Assembly (NCBI GenBank): GCA_038380435.1
Contig: JAWZYU010000020.1
Coordinates: forward strand, 40,952,307-41,016,306
DNA from: Ryuthela nishihirai
Taxonomy: Eukaryota; Arthropoda; Arachnida; Araneae; Heptathelidae
Reading direction: 5' to 3'
DNA: 64,000 bases
The notes beneath the pieces are model-generated. The model searched no databases, had not been told where the DNA came from, and worked only from the letters and a program-made list of their open reading frames with translations. The translations under genes and the position numbers were made by a program. Below, piece after piece: positions 22,031 through 33,925 of the stretch (position 1 is the first letter of the stretch; every line of letters starts with the position of its first letter).

Positions 22031-22990
22031 CCTTTACCATGCCAGGCCTAAAAAACTGAATTGTACCCTGTGACCAGGCTTTTTTTCCAATCCATTTTGT
22101 CAAAACAAAGTTAACTTTTGAACTTTTTTGCCAAATAACTAATAAAAAGAATTATGGCATATGTTAATGAATTTTTTAAAAATAAAATATTTAACAAAAA
22201 AGATGACTAGTTTTGTTTTAATCGAAATTTTATAAAGGCATGTAGTAAAAAAAATGCATCAGTAATGCAAATAAAACTTGTAAAAAATCAGAACAATAGA
22301 CAAAAATGACTATATTGCATATGAATAGAAAGGCTACCTATTTCTGGATAACGGAAAAATAAATTTATATTTAAATCAAAAAAATTACTCTCTTGAGTTT
22401 TTTCTTTCAATAGTACGAGTGGTTAGCACGCTTGGCTACTGATCTAAGGAACCTGGGTTCGAGCCCCAGGTAAGGCATGGCTGTTTGTGTCGTTTTTCTG
22501 CTGAGGGCCTGCCATCCTCTCAGACCTTCTACTATGGCATATAACTGACAGGCTTCAATAGTACGAGTGGTTAGCACGCTTGGCTACTGATCTAAGGAAC
22601 CTGGGTTCGAGCCCCAGGTAAGGCATGGCTGTTTGTGTCGTTTTTCTGCTGAGGGCCTGCCATCCTCTCAGACCTTCTACTATGGCATATAAACTGACAG
22701 CTCCTGTCAGACCTCTGTGGCAAGCAGCTGCTTGAGAGGGTATTTATTTATTTATTAGTACGAGAAAAGTCCAGGCTTCTCACCAGCTGTGATCAGTCAA
22801 ATGAACAGCCAACTTTAGAACTTTTTTTTAAAAATAATCAATCAATAAAAATGGGTAATGTTTAAATACAAATGAAAGTACATTTAAGTGGAGTTAAAAA
22901 AAAGATGAAAATTTTTCAAAGTTATTTGGTCAATTATGCGAACAATGTTGAATTTTATTTTTTGTCTGATTGGCAAACTCTAAGACTAAG
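22031..22990 (-). mobile_element. piggyBac-like non-autonomous element, split by SINE B
   Basis: TTAA at 22027-22030 is followed by CCTTTACCATGCCAGGCC. The next 350 bases match 41344-41700 and the reverse complement of 51300-51643: TTTTTTGCCAAATAACTAAT, AAAGAATTATGGCATATG, GTAGTAAAAAAAATGCATC. After the SINE the match resumes (GAGAAAAGTCCAGGCTT). The right border fades after about 22990. Confidence 0.65.
22408..22758 (+). repeat. SINE family B with 148-bp tandem duplication
   Basis: The first unit is 22408-22555 and the second starts at 22556; they differ by only two single-base indels. Both begin CAATAGTACGAG and include the tRNA-like head GTGGTTAGCACGCTTGG with box B GGTTCGAGCCCC. Only the second continues to the full 3' domain ending GAGAGGGTATTTATTTATT. 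tagtacgag recurs after the SINE (22756-22764), so it is the target duplication. This means the repeated unit contains host flank plus the first part of the SINE. Confidence 0.85.
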
Positions 22991-23659
22991 ATAATAGTGC
23001 TATAAAAAATTATTTTCCTTTAAAAACAAGATAATTTAAATAGAAGCTGAAAAATATGTGCTGAATTAAAACTGAAATAAGAGCTGTGAAGAAATTATAT
23101 TTCCTTTGAAATATTTTTAGTTTCTTTTAACCACCATAATTGAGATCTAATCCTTCCAGATCAATTTGCATTATATACTGACTACTAAGGAAAAGTTGAA
23201 CTTTAAGAAAACTGCAAAAATATGACTTAAAATTCTGAATACTAGGTGTGAAATTACTTCAATTTAATTAAAAATAGTGCTAAAATAACTCACTTTAAAT
23301 TTGAATTTTTTTGTTACAATGACCTAAATCAGATGCCTCCTAAAGTATTTTAAGTCATATGCCTAATGTTATAATTTTCAGTGAAGCTTCAAATAATTAT
23401 TCTTTCTAGTTGCAATGTATATTTAAGAAACAATATAAATAATTCTAGAAGAAGGGAATTAATATCCCTCTACAGAGTCTGAAAAGTCAGAATTAATTTG
23501 AATAACTCTGAGTCAGTGAAATAGTTTAGAAAAAACTCACAATTTTCTGGTTCAACTTGATAATATCCATATTTGGTAATGTGTTATGGGAACATTTATC
23601 CTCCAAAAACCACATTTCATCATCAAAGCAAAACACAAAAACACTTCAGTACTTTCTCA

Positions 23660-24175
23660 GTACAGTATAAATATTTATCTGTGCAGCTTAACAAGGTCAC
23701 ACTAAAAGTTTCAAAAGAAACCAGATGATTGCTGATATCATGCTTCTATGATATTGCCAGTCAATATCATGCTCCTATGATGTTGCTGATCACATGATCA
23801 AAGAAATATAAATATTTCTCTTTATATTCCTTTCATAAAAGATATTTGATAATAGGTAAAAATAATTTACAAGCACTGAAATAGTTTTAAATCGCTAAAT
23901 ATATTGAAATGAAGCAAAAATGTATATGGCTGTGTTTTTGTGCAAATCACCGAAATCCTACAATAAAAAAATGTTTGCTTGGCATCTGACTATGTTTGAT
24001 TGAGAACACATGGATATATTATTAGTAAACTTGCTGGAGCTCTGTCAGCTAGTGAGAGTGTGGTAGTGTAAAATTAGGCAGTGGCAAAACCTGTCTTCTG
24101 CACTGTGCTAATGGCATTTTGAGCAAGAGAAAATATTTTTTTTGTTTTCTAATACATCAAGTTGGGTAATAAAAA
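23660..24175 (+). repeat. Unclassified dispersed repeat R1, copy 1
   Basis: This segment is similar to the reverse complement of 40735-41275. Shared words include ATCATGTGATCAG or its complement, CATCATAGGAGTG versus the complement of TCCTATGATG, GCTGGAGCTC, GAGAACA and CAAGTTG. No protein is encoded and no terminal repeats were clear. Confidence 0.6.
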
Positions 24176-24778
24176 GGCTTGCATTATTCAGGAGCTCTGA
24201 AATATCCATTTTACATATATGTATACAAATAAAAATGTTCTTAAATTTTTTAGGGTACTAATAATGGAGTTTATTGTTCATGGCTGTGTATGCAGTCTTC
24301 TTAAACCATATTTTCTAGATCACAAGGTTTAAAATACTAGAAAGTCCTAGTTCTTTTGTAAATATGCCTTTTTTTTTAATTAAAATTGTGTTCTTTTCAG
24401 AATTAAATTCTCTTTGGTATGTAATGATCTTTTGCTCTTTGTTAAGCAGTTCAGAATAAGGTTTTAAAGTTAATTTTATTTTGACAAAAATTGAAAATTC
24501 AGCTACAAATGCATTCTGTGTTAAAAATTTAGTACACTTAGTGTTAACTGAAATTGGTTCCTTTGTGTTATCTTGCTGTTCTAATGTAATGAACATATAA
24601 CAGTTACAAGGTTTTACACTTCTGCCTAACTTTAACTTACTGTTTGCATTGTAATTTAAAACTAATTGTGTAGCATTAAAATTACATTATTTTAATGTTT
24701 TTTTTTAAGATGTTAAAATATATTATGGTCTTATATCTGAAGTAATTATATATGCAGTATTTTCATTGTTACAATAAA
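24176..24778. other. Intron 1 of melted, no supported feature
   Basis: A 93-codon minus-strand open frame at 24315-24596 is Lys/Ile/Asn-rich and has no recognisable motif. I treat it as a chance frame in AT-rich DNA. Confidence 0.35.
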
Positions 24779-24780
24779 TA

Positions 24781-25448
24781 CTCCTATCCCTTGGTTTACC
24801 CAGTACTAGGTTTTCATGATTTCGGTTTAACGTGGTTAAGAAAATGCAAACAGCTTTGATTTACATAATGATGGACTTGGTTTATACATGATATGGACTT
24901 CAGATTTTTTCATGCATATAAATACAGTGCATATTATGAAATAGCAGTATATCAAAGAATTTAAGAATAATAAATAATTGTAAATTCCTATATTGAAAAA
25001 AAATTGTTTTTTGTAATAAATTATATTTACATTCTTTTGCTAAAATTTTGTTCATGCCACTTGATTTACTAATAAAATAGCACATGTTATGGATTTGGCA
25101 GTGATATCTAATTCTTATTGAGATGAATTCTTTCAGGCTAGTAAAAGTTATGTTTTAGTGCATTTAAGCAGCAAGTTTAACTTTGTAGATTAGGCCAAAT
25201 ACAGCAGTTTTGCAAGTACACTGTTTCATAAATTATCACAATGCATTGCCTTGTAAAATAAGTTTTTAAGTATTGGTACAAATGCCTAATTTCTAATTTA
25301 TATTCAGTTGATAAACAACCATCTTTCAAATTTTGTCCTAAATTTTTTTTATTAAAAAACTTAGTTTCCTATTCTTTTGAACTGTTGGTTCTGAAGTTAT
25401 GTGGTGGTTTTCTGCAACCTGTCTACCATGTAAATTGAAGGATGTGTG
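24781..25448. mobile_element. Longer, older relative of the 5582 foldback element
   Basis: The left end CTCCTATCCCTTGGTTTAC and the next 90 bases align with the left arm of the 5582 element. The right end, TACCATGTAAATTGAAGGAT then GTGTG, aligns with its right arm. TA flanks it at 24779-24780 and 25449-25450. The 500-base interior is not in the shorter copy, so the short one may be a deletion derivative. Confidence 0.55.
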
Positions 25449-25450
25449 TA

Positions 25451-26966
25451 TTTGAAACAGCCATTATTAGTATCCAAGAATGCATTGCAGCATGCTACAG
25501 AGGCAGAGGCATGTGTGATTATGGAGATATTGATATGTTATTCTCTCTTGGAGTTTCTAGGTACTTGTATATCTCAACCGATGCCCTTTAATATATACTA
25601 GATGTAATAGGAGAGTGACATGATTTAACAGGGAGAATCAAGTGAAAATTCCCAATGGAAAACATTCAAAAATGCCTAAACTCTACATCTTTGTAATGTG
25701 AAGTTTAGCTCTTATGTTTTAGGTGCTCTCTGTGGATTTCTTTGCTCTAACTTTTACATTCATGCACCATCATGATGTTCAACAACCTATTCATCACCCA
25801 AGAGAAAGTAAAGTTTACATTGTTAGCAAACTAATTCCATCCCAGATATGTTATGTGCCTCAAGAATGGGCTAAAGTGTTGTTTTGTTCCTGGTCACAGA
25901 ACATGGGCTCCTCCATACTAACTTGAACTTAACTACAGTATTGTAGTGTGCAATTAGCAGCATGCCCTGGCAAAAGCTTGAAATTATACAAGAATCATTT
26001 ACAGCTCAGCAAATATGTCTTGGATGGTTTAGAACCCTTGGTGGTTCACTTCATTTTCAGCATATACTGATGTAACAATGACCACAGGGATCTTCCTTGA
26101 GTATTTTTCTGCTAGAATAATTTAGCAAAGCACTATGGAACTTTTTGCAGCATTTTAGACTATTTGGTGTCATGTATCAGAATGCAAGAAGGCCCTACAA
26201 AGTGCTGATTTTGGAAGCACTTGAAGTTCTTTTAATTATAAATGTTCCCTTTGGATTATTTTGTCATTTATATGTTGTTGTATCACAATAAGTTATTGAT
26301 GTTCTATTGTTTTGTTCATGGGATATTGCGACTCCTTGCAGAAGTTAAAATTTTTTTCTTTGACAGTACTTTCATTAATATGTTTTATTAATGAAAATTG
26401 TTAAGTTGGATTTGGTATGAATAAATATATGAATGATATGTAATTATAGCCAAAAGAAATGAACTTTCTAATAAAATATAGGAAAGAGAAAATTTAGAAT
26501 TTTTAAGGGTGGTTTTTGTAAAAGTAATGCCTTTACTATTCGGAATGAAGTAATTCATTTCAATATTTGGCAACACGGTAATAAATATTTTCTTTATTAT
26601 AGCTGTTTACATAGTTATGAGAACCTAAGCATATCACGATTTGACTGATCATTGTCTGCTTTTCAATTTTAGTTTTAGCCTTTTTTTAACAATTTGGGAA
26701 TTTCATTTTTTTTTAAATTTAGAAATGAATGTTAATGACAGAACTAAAAGAAAAAGCTGAATCTTTGTTTCAGCTTGCCATTTAATATGAAATGTTAATC
26801 CAGTTTAGTGAATGACAAGCAGAGCAGGATTAATGAATTTATTGATTAAAAACTTCATTTTGTAAATACTAAATAAATATATACTTTCTTTATAATAGAA
26901 TTGAAACATATTGTTATTTTAATGTTAAGAATTAAAAGTTGAAAATTTTAACTTTAATTCTTTTAG
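25451..26966. other. Intron 1 of melted, right part
   Basis: AT-rich intronic sequence ending with the polypyrimidine tract and TTTTAG acceptor at 26965-26966. No repeat or exon could be supported. Confidence 0.45.
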
Positions 26967-26995
26967 GGTTGTCGTGATACTAGAGGCTTGCAAAC

Positions 26996-27204
26996 ATGCA
27001 TGACCTATTTGCTCAAGTGCTGACTAATCGGGATCTATCCAGAGCAGGAGACCTTTTTTCTGTTGATGATAAAAATGTTGTGGCAGATCTTTCTGAAGTT
27101 TTGTCAAGGATACAAGAAATAGCCAGTGCTTCAGATTTTACTCACAATGACAACAATCAAAGTGTAGTGGAAATTTGCATTACAAGGGTTACATCTGCCA
27201 TCAG
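26996..27204 (+). CDS. melt: melted coding exon 1 (start codon)
   Basis: The exon itself starts at 26967 after TTTTAG; translation begins at the ATG at 26996. The N-terminus MHDLFAQVLTNRDLSRAG, followed by DLFSVDD and VVEICITRVTSAIR, is the signature of Melted/VEPH1. The donor is ATCAG|gtatag, phase 2. Melted is a membrane-associated adaptor with a C-terminal PH domain. In Drosophila it acts in insulin/TOR and FOXO signalling and, with Warts, in photoreceptor subtype choice. Vertebrate VEPH1 affects TGF-beta signalling. These roles are known for the family, not shown here. Confidence 0.95.
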
Positions 27205-27570
27205 GTATAGTTACTGAATATTCTAATGAAAATTTTGTTTTGAAATGTGTTTGTGCGTGTTTTAATTTTGTAAAATATCTATTAATGCATAAAGCTAGCT
27301 TTTGTGTTGTTATAAATAGGTTTTGTCTGTAGTCTAGTAACAGGATTTACTTTGCTGCAGTATTTTGCATTGTCATTAAATTGTTAAATATAGAGAATCT
27401 TATAACAGATTTACCACAGTTGAGTTAAATTAAAAGCAATCGCTATCTGAGCTGTTTTATTATTGTTTTAGTATATCAAAATAGCATTTCGATCAGTGAC
27501 TGCAGGATAGTAGGGATGTTAGTCATTTCTTGTAGTAATATGTGAAGTAAGTCATTTCCTGTTGCACAGT

Positions 27571-28880
27571 TCACAGAATGATATTTAGACCACTGTAACT
27601 TGATATGTTTTGATTACTAACGTCTTCTTCAGAAGTTGGGTAAACAGTTATACTTTGGAGATTATATTTGTGTGTGTAGTTGTGTGGCTCTGCCGTATGG
27701 CTTGTAGAGGGTGATGTTGTTGCGGTTTTGTGGTCCTGCTCATGTGCCTCAGGTAGGGGTAGGGGTGTGGATGCTTTAGCAGTGCTGAGCTGATCAATGA
27801 GCAGTTTACCATGGGTGGGGTGGGTGGTAAATTTCTTCATTGCAGCAGGTTTCTATGTTTTGGTATATCACCAGTTGTTCAGTAAGATCCAATTGAAAGT
27901 AAGTGTGGGGAGGGGGGTACAAATAATTTTGGTCAGTTCAAATTGTGGGCTCATTCCGGTATTAGAAACCACTCTTGCCAATGAAGTGTTTTTTTTTACT
28001 CTACATCCCTTTCGTGTTCTTTTATTCGAGTTTTTCAAGTTCTTTTCATTTTACCATAGTAAGGTTTATTGTTATTGTTGGTGCTTTCATGTAATGGTAT
28101 TTTATATACTCCTCCTGTTTTTTCGTTCTGGTCCCAATCGGTTTTAATGTTCTGTGTGAATTTTCATATTCACTTGAACTGTTGAGAGTTCCTGTCTTCA
28201 GCTTCTTTTTTGATATTCTGGTGCCACGAGAAGGATTATCTCGGCGGACAATTCCGTTTGATGCTCCGCATAGCAGGGCGAAGCCATTTACCTGCCTACC
28301 TGCCAGTTATAATCTGAGCAACGTGTACAAAAGGAGGCACTCTCTCATCCAAGAAAAGCTTTTGTCAGAGTGTCGCCTGGCGCCATGTCTGAGACTCTTG
28401 ACACTACAACACCAGATGCCAGGGAGTATCCCCTTGAACCACTGCTCAATGGTTCTCATGAATGGACAGCCATCTGGTCTCGGGACAAGAACATCGAGAA
28501 CTATCTATTTTTGTCCCTTATCATCTTCCTCCCCTAGCGAGAGAATTGTGGGGACCAATCAGACTCTTTGGATAGCAGCTTCTTTTTTGTGTGTGTTTGA
28601 GAGAGCAAAGGACTTTTCACTCTGCACTAGACAGTCTTCAGTCTTGTACAGAGCGCACTTCAGAGAGAGAAGTCTTATCTTTTGGTCAGCGATGTTAGCA
28701 CTTTAGTAAGTTGGTGAGAGACTTAGTTGTAATGTAGGCAGGAGAGCAACTGAACATTTCCTACAAACATTATGTAAGTTATTGTAAGAATATAATGTGA
28801 AGTGATAATAGCACTGTAAATAAATGTTTTTGTATTTGTTAAAAAAACCATTACCTGCCTTTTGATGTGGGAGGATACCT
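27571..28880. mobile_element. Probable retroelement relic, class unresolved
   Basis: This block is richer in G and C than the intron around it. It has a G-rich run GTGGGGAGGGGGG at 27903-27915, a TGGTGCCACGAGAAGG word at 28215 that looks like a tRNA primer-binding site, an ATG at 28386 opening 50 codons, and AATAAA before a T/A-rich end near 28820. These are the parts of an LTR element leader. Paired LTRs were not demonstrated. The 174-codon plus frame at 28182-28706 has no conserved motif. Confidence 0.35.
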
Positions 28881-29097
28881 TGTTTCCCCAGTAGGGATAC
28901 TGGGCTATTAATTATTGAAAGAAGGAACAACGTAAGGTATAAAGATATGATCATGGCTAAAATAAATATGTAGTGGGAGGATTAAATAATATTCATCGTT
29001 TTCCTCCACTTGTAAAACATTAATTATATTAATTACAGTGTTGCTGGTTTTAATTGGCCCTATGTAATTGCAAAGTTACATTGCATTTTTCAACGTA

Positions 29098-29174
29098 TAC
29101 TGCTCACAAAAATTAGGGGATATATTATCACTTCATATTCATTTTGAAATATCCCCTAATTTTTGTGAGCAGTG
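29098..29174. mobile_element. 77-bp MITE, mariner-type ends
   Basis: Arms of about 26 bases, ACTGCTCACAAAAATTAGGG plus GATAT on each side, face each other around a 25-base centre. TA flanks are at 29096-29097 and 29175-29176. One terminal base differs between the arms. It is small enough to be little more than two ends. Confidence 0.8.
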
Positions 29175-29199
29175 TATTTGCCTATTGATTATTTCTATT

Positions 29200-29483
29200 A
29201 GTGTTTTTTAAATAAATTTTTATTTGTGTTCAGATGCATTTTTTTACTACATGACTCTAAAAAAGTCCTATTAAAATAAAACTTGTCTTTTTTGTTTAAT
29301 GTTTTATTTTCATAAAATCAAGAATTAAATGCTGATTAATTTGGTATATAACATTGCCATAATTCCTTTCATTAGTTATTTGGCAAAAAAGTTCTAAATT
29401 GAAATTTTTTTTAGCTAAGCATAGGGAGAAAATAGCTTGGCCTCTGGATGGAAACCAGTTTTTCAGGCTGGACACTGGAAGGG
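29200..29483 (+). mobile_element. piggyBac-like 3' end fragment
   Basis: The segment matches 51360-51643 closely (TGCATTTTTTTACTACATGA, CATAGGGAGAAAATAGCTTG) and ends GGACACTGGAAGGG followed by TTAA at 29484-29487. The 5' part is missing. Confidence 0.75.
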
Positions 29484-30482
29484 TTAATAAGGGGGGAAGT
29501 TTTTATGTTTGAGTTATGATTTGTTGTGTCAAAAAGCTGTGAGAAGTGAATTGATGGATAAGAAGAGTGATAAATACCACAGAATAACTGAGTGCACATG
29601 TCACAACAGTGCTGACTTAGTCAAGAGTGTGTAAACAGGAATGGCATCTCAACAAGTGATAGACCACAAATATCATCAACAGTGTCTCTAAATGAGTGCG
29701 CCAGCCTGCAAACTCCAATGACTTCATCACTAACTTGGATAAAGCGGTAAAAAACATCTTTCCTCTCTTACCACATTAAGAATAATTTAAAGTGTATTCA
29801 ACTATGATATAATTGACTGTCACCTATCTCATGTAATGAGATTCAGGTTGATAGCAATTTGAAATGTTTACTTCACTAGGCTGAAGTAGAATTATAGTGA
29901 TTATGTGTAGAAACTAAATTCATTAAAAGTAACCTTATATTTCATCAAATTGCTTAAATGCATGTTGTAAAAGTACCTGGGATGCTGTGAACACACCACA
30001 TGATCAGAAATATTTTTATCGAAAAGGTTTTTGAAGACATGGAACACTAAATTAATACCAATATTGTTTGGAAGAATTATCTATGTGAAGAAGCTTTAAC
30101 TGTTAAAACTAATGTACACAAAATTAGATACTATAAAAGCAGCCATTTTTATGTCATGTTTATGAAAGAATGCTGTAGTTTTTTAATTTGTTGAAAACTT
30201 TTATGCTGATTTTAATAAGAAAGTAAAAATAGTGGAAATCTCTTATCAGGATAGCAAAGTAACCCCTTTTAGGTTGTTGTCAATGCCCCCCTCCCCCAAT
30301 ATGACTTTTAGTGTTACAAACTAGCATGCATCCATTTAAGTTGCAAGTATTAGTTTTAAGTACCTTTCAACCCTGATTTGTATAATAATTGCTTATAATT
30401 AGATATCCTTACTAAATTAAAGTAACTTTCTACGCAAAATAGTTTTTACATATTTATTTCTGGTTTATTTACATTTTTTTAG

Positions 30483-30627
30483 AGATACTGGAACAATAGA
30501 ACAACATGCTCCTGCCATGGTCTCACTTCTGGAATCTTGCCTTAATCATGACCTGCGACCCTCACCTAAAGATGAAGATCCACCTCATGCCAAAATAGCT
30601 TCAGATATTGTCAGTTGCATATTTTTG
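30483..30627 (+). CDS. melt: melted coding exon 2
   Basis: The AG acceptor is at 30481-30482 and the donor TTTTTG|gttagt follows 30627. The phase 2 start completes the Arg codon from the previous exon, and the exon ends in phase 0. It encodes [38 protein letters not shown] and [10 protein letters not shown]. The [12 protein letters not shown] block is conserved in VEPH1, where it is part of the N-terminal helical-repeat region. Confidence 0.95.
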
Positions 30628-31770
30628 GTTAGTAAAAATAGGATATCATGACTATGATGTAAACATATTGATTTATGTTAAATCCTTATGAAATTTATTT
30701 TCCTTATTAAAGTTGTATTTGTTTTCAGATTAGCAATGACTTGTGATCTCATTGATTTTTGGGGCTAAAGTAGTGGCATACCAGAAAATCTGTAATTGCA
30801 CATCAAATGTGAAATTGTTTACTCCTCAATGGAAATTAAATGAATTTTATTTTACATCAACTAATAATTCCTTTCTCAAAATTATATACGGTAATCCAAA
30901 AATTAATTTTTATTTTCATATATCAACTTAATACGCACTATATTTGGCAACTTGCATATCAATACAATATCTTGCAAAATCCAAATGGGCAAGGTAGCAG
31001 TTTTACTGCATATCATACAGTGTTGTTCCTTTATGTATTGTTACCCAAGTACATCAATTTTATACAAAAAGAGCTGTTACCCAGAAATATTCACATTGTA
31101 ATATTGAACAACACTTGACTGACTGCTAAATAAGCTAGTAGTAATTTAATCATGTAAAATCAGCCCCACACTTTTCATTTTTAACTATGTTTTGGTCATC
31201 AGTTTGTAATTGTTTAGCTGATTCAGAATTTTTGTTGCAATATATGGACACAAACAGTATTAAATTTTCCAAAAATTGTGCTGAAGTATCAGAATTCAGA
31301 AGTTTGTTTATCAGATCAAAGGGTATGGATACGTACAGCTCAATTGCACAAATATTATAAATTGTTGTAAGCATTTTAGTTGTTCTGCCAGCATGCTAAG
31401 AAAGAAGTGTTTTGCAGTGTTTAAGGAAAAAAAAAGTTAATATTGCAGTTTCACATTCTGATGTTGCTGGAAAATTTTCTTTACTGATGGTTTAAGAAAA
31501 GGCTACTTTATGTAACCTATGATAAAGAATATTAATCAATTTCATGCCTATTTGATGTTATAATTTTTTTTAATTTCTGAAAAAATAGTTCAGCTTTAAA
31601 AACTGTATATTTTTTGATCACATAGATAATTAGAAGCAGTTAAAATATATTTTGTAGGAAAATCTACTCAGTAAAAAATTTTTTTGTGGCAACAGTAAGT
31701 TATTCTAATTTTTACAGTGTGTGTAAGAAGGAAAAGAAGACATCATTTTTTTCCTGGTATATGATAAATT
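30628..31770. other. melted intron, left part, nothing recognised
   Basis: AT-rich intronic sequence with scattered short open frames. No repeat family from elsewhere in the window matched. Confidence 0.45.
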
Positions 31771-32115
31771 GTTCCCAGGTTCGAGTCCCAGCTGGGTCAG
31801 CGTTGAGATTTATCTCCGCAAAAATTCCTTGCCCTGCCCACGGTCAGTAGGGGACACTGATGGGCTTAGAAAGGCCGCCGTCCATCGGATGGGACGTTAA
31901 GCAGTGGCCCCGTGTGTGGGAGATCCATACCCTGTGCACGTTAAAGAACACGCTGGATGGCCTTGACGGGAGGCTACCATCTGTCTCCCAACAGCTGTTC
32001 CAGTGGGTCTCCTCCCCCAACCTTCTCTGAGCCTTCGGGGTCCTTGTGACCTGGCCATTTAGCCCATGGTGTGCAAAAAAGTGCCACTCAGAAGTAAAAC
32101 AACCCAACCTACTGG
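31771..32115 (+). repeat. SINE family A, 5'-truncated copy
   Basis: It starts inside the tRNA-like head, keeping box B CAGGTTCGAGTCCCAGCTGG. The body closely matches the full copy at 59371, and it ends AAAACAACCCAACC. Box A is absent, so this copy could not be transcribed from its own promoter. Confidence 0.85.
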
Positions 32116-33218
32116 TATCAGTTCCTGTATTCGGTGTCTCATATAAGAAAAAGGTAAATAATAATAGATTATAAGAGAGATAAAACAAACATTAGCACAT
32201 TTCTGGAATTTTTCAGTTTTGTTGCAGTAATTCTGAGCAACTGAATGGTAATCATATTTCTGAAGATTGAGTAATAAATATCAGATAATATATTAAAATA
32301 CTTATGAAATATAAATTTAGAATTTATGATCAGTAAACGTGTCTTCTTCCACCCCTGCTCACAACGTGGAATCTCCTGTTGTGTAATGATGTCAGAAAAC
32401 GCATCATTAATGAGTGACACTAACACTAGGGGAGACTCGTATATAGGTTTAACATCGGCACAAAAGCAGCAAATTGAGGATGCCCCAAGAAGGTGTGTAT
32501 GTGGGGGGAGGGGACTAGTTAGTAGCAACATAGGAGGTTTTAACTTTTTTAATGTTAAGTTTAGTTGTTTAAATATTGGTAAAATTAGGGTGAAAACTTG
32601 TTTTATGCCTAAATAGCAACTTACATTGATGTAGTTTATATCATTACATCATATGCAAGTCATAGCAGTGATTACCCATCCAACTTCTGAAATCGACAAA
32701 GAAGTGTGTGTGAAACATGTGGTCCAGTAGTGTATGTGACCTCAGTGTTCTAGATGCAATCTGCCTTCACAAGCAAGCATTTATTGACACAATAAGTCAA
32801 GTAAAATCAAGTTTTGCAGTATGAATGGACTGGTATATGAAGTAACAATGATATCAAACTGTCCCAGAAATGTGAAACAAGTTCGATACCAGCTCAGAAT
32901 GTGACATCATCACCCATAGCTGAAAATGCAATGTCTGAGCCAGCTGTCACCATTGCAAAAAATGCTAATATTAATCATATTTTGGACTTTAGTACTTTTT
33001 TGTATATAGAAAAGGCACTATTAGTTTTTAATATTGTAAATTGAAAATTGCTAAGTGCATTGTAGCAATGAAAAGAATGTAGCAAAAATGTTAATTTAGG
33101 TCCTACTCATGTTTAAGCCTTAATTTGTAAATACAGCAAAAATTATGAAAATTGAATGTATTCCATATTGCTATGATTGAATATAATTTTAACTTTTAAA
33201 GGTGCAATTTAAAAAAAA
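32116..33218. other. melted intron segment, nothing recognised
   Basis: The part at 32330-32520 has a slightly higher CG content and a 120-codon minus-strand open frame, but no motif could be recognised. Confidence 0.35.
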
Positions 33219-33220
33219 TA

Positions 33221-33663
33221 CAGGTGCTCCTCTACTTACAAACAGGTTACGTTCCCGAGGTTTTGTCATACGTCGAAATGTTCATAAGTTGAAAACTATC
33301 CTAAAATGTACATTTGTACACAGAATAACCACTTATTGTTAGTGTTTGATCCTTCAATGTACTTACTAGAATGCATTACACTCGTTTACCCGCTCACTAC
33401 TGCTTACTAGCAGGTGATTCAAATGCGGTAAAAATCTGCTGTTGTATATGGTAACATAAAGTCGATACTATAAATAAAACAACTTGTACTGTTAATGTAT
33501 ATATTTGTACATAAATAAATATAATGTGTATTGTTAATAACAAAAAAAAGGAAAATTTGTCCACGCTATCGACTTCAACGCCACGAATCCGCACAAAATT
33601 TAAATTTTAGACATACGGTCAAATTGTTCGTAAGTTGAACATTCGCAAGTAGGGGAGCACCTG
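33221..33663. mobile_element. 443-bp MITE, Tigger/pogo-type ends
   Basis: The ends CAGGTGCTCCTCTACTTAC and GCAAGTAGGGGAGCACCTG are inverted with two mismatches. TA flanks are at 33219-33220 and 33664-33665. Subterminal CATACGTCG and GTTCGTAAGTTGAAC words resemble Tigger-type non-autonomous elements. No transposase is encoded. Confidence 0.85.
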
Positions 33664-33665
33664 TA

Positions 33666-33925
33666 CCCCTCAAGCAGCTGCATGCCACAGAGGTCTGACA
33701 GGAGGTCTGACATGCCACAGAGATCTGCCACAGAGGTCTGTGGACCTCTGAACCACAGAGGTCCACAGAGGTCTAACACACTAGAAAAAATCTGTGAGGA
33801 AGGTGAAATCTAAGCAGAAAGAAAACACAAACATCTATATCTTACCCTGGGCTTCAACCCAGTCCCATTGATCAGTAACCAAGTGCACTATAACTACTAA
33901 GCCACAAGCTGGAACTAAGCATTTG
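33666..33925 (-). repeat. SINE family B, inverted, with internal expansion
   Basis: On the minus strand the head has GGCTTAGTAGTTA and GGTTGAAGCCC, and the 3' domain has AGACCTCTGTGGCATGCAGC. Between 33690 and 33775 the words CCACAGAGGTCT and CAGAGGTC are repeated several times, so the 3' domain has grown by local duplication. It abuts the MITE directly. Confidence 0.7.

Larger units (their letters stand above)
27205..30482. other. melted intron after coding exon 1
   Basis: This 3.3-kb intron carries a possible retroelement relic (27571-28880), a 77-bp MITE (29098-29174) and a piggyBac 3' end (29200-29483). Sequence outside these is AT-rich without features. The intron ends with a T-rich tract and AG at 30481-30482. 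Confidence 0.6.

Noticed and set aside
22420..22490. tRNA-like sequence with boxes A and B
   Set aside because: It lacks a complete acceptor stem and is fused to a repeated SINE body, so it is not called a tRNA gene. The same holds for the heads at 15822, 36885 and 59371.
24315..24596. 93-codon minus-strand open frame in intron 1
   Set aside because: Lys/Ile/Asn-rich composition expected of AT-rich random sequence, and no motif.
28182..28706. 174-codon plus-strand open frame as a host gene
   Set aside because: No conserved motif, no splice context, and it overlaps a repeat-like block.
31844..32188. 114-codon minus-strand open frame
   Set aside because: It is antisense to a family A SINE; the same reading recurs at 57769-58002 and 59543-59821 for the same reason.
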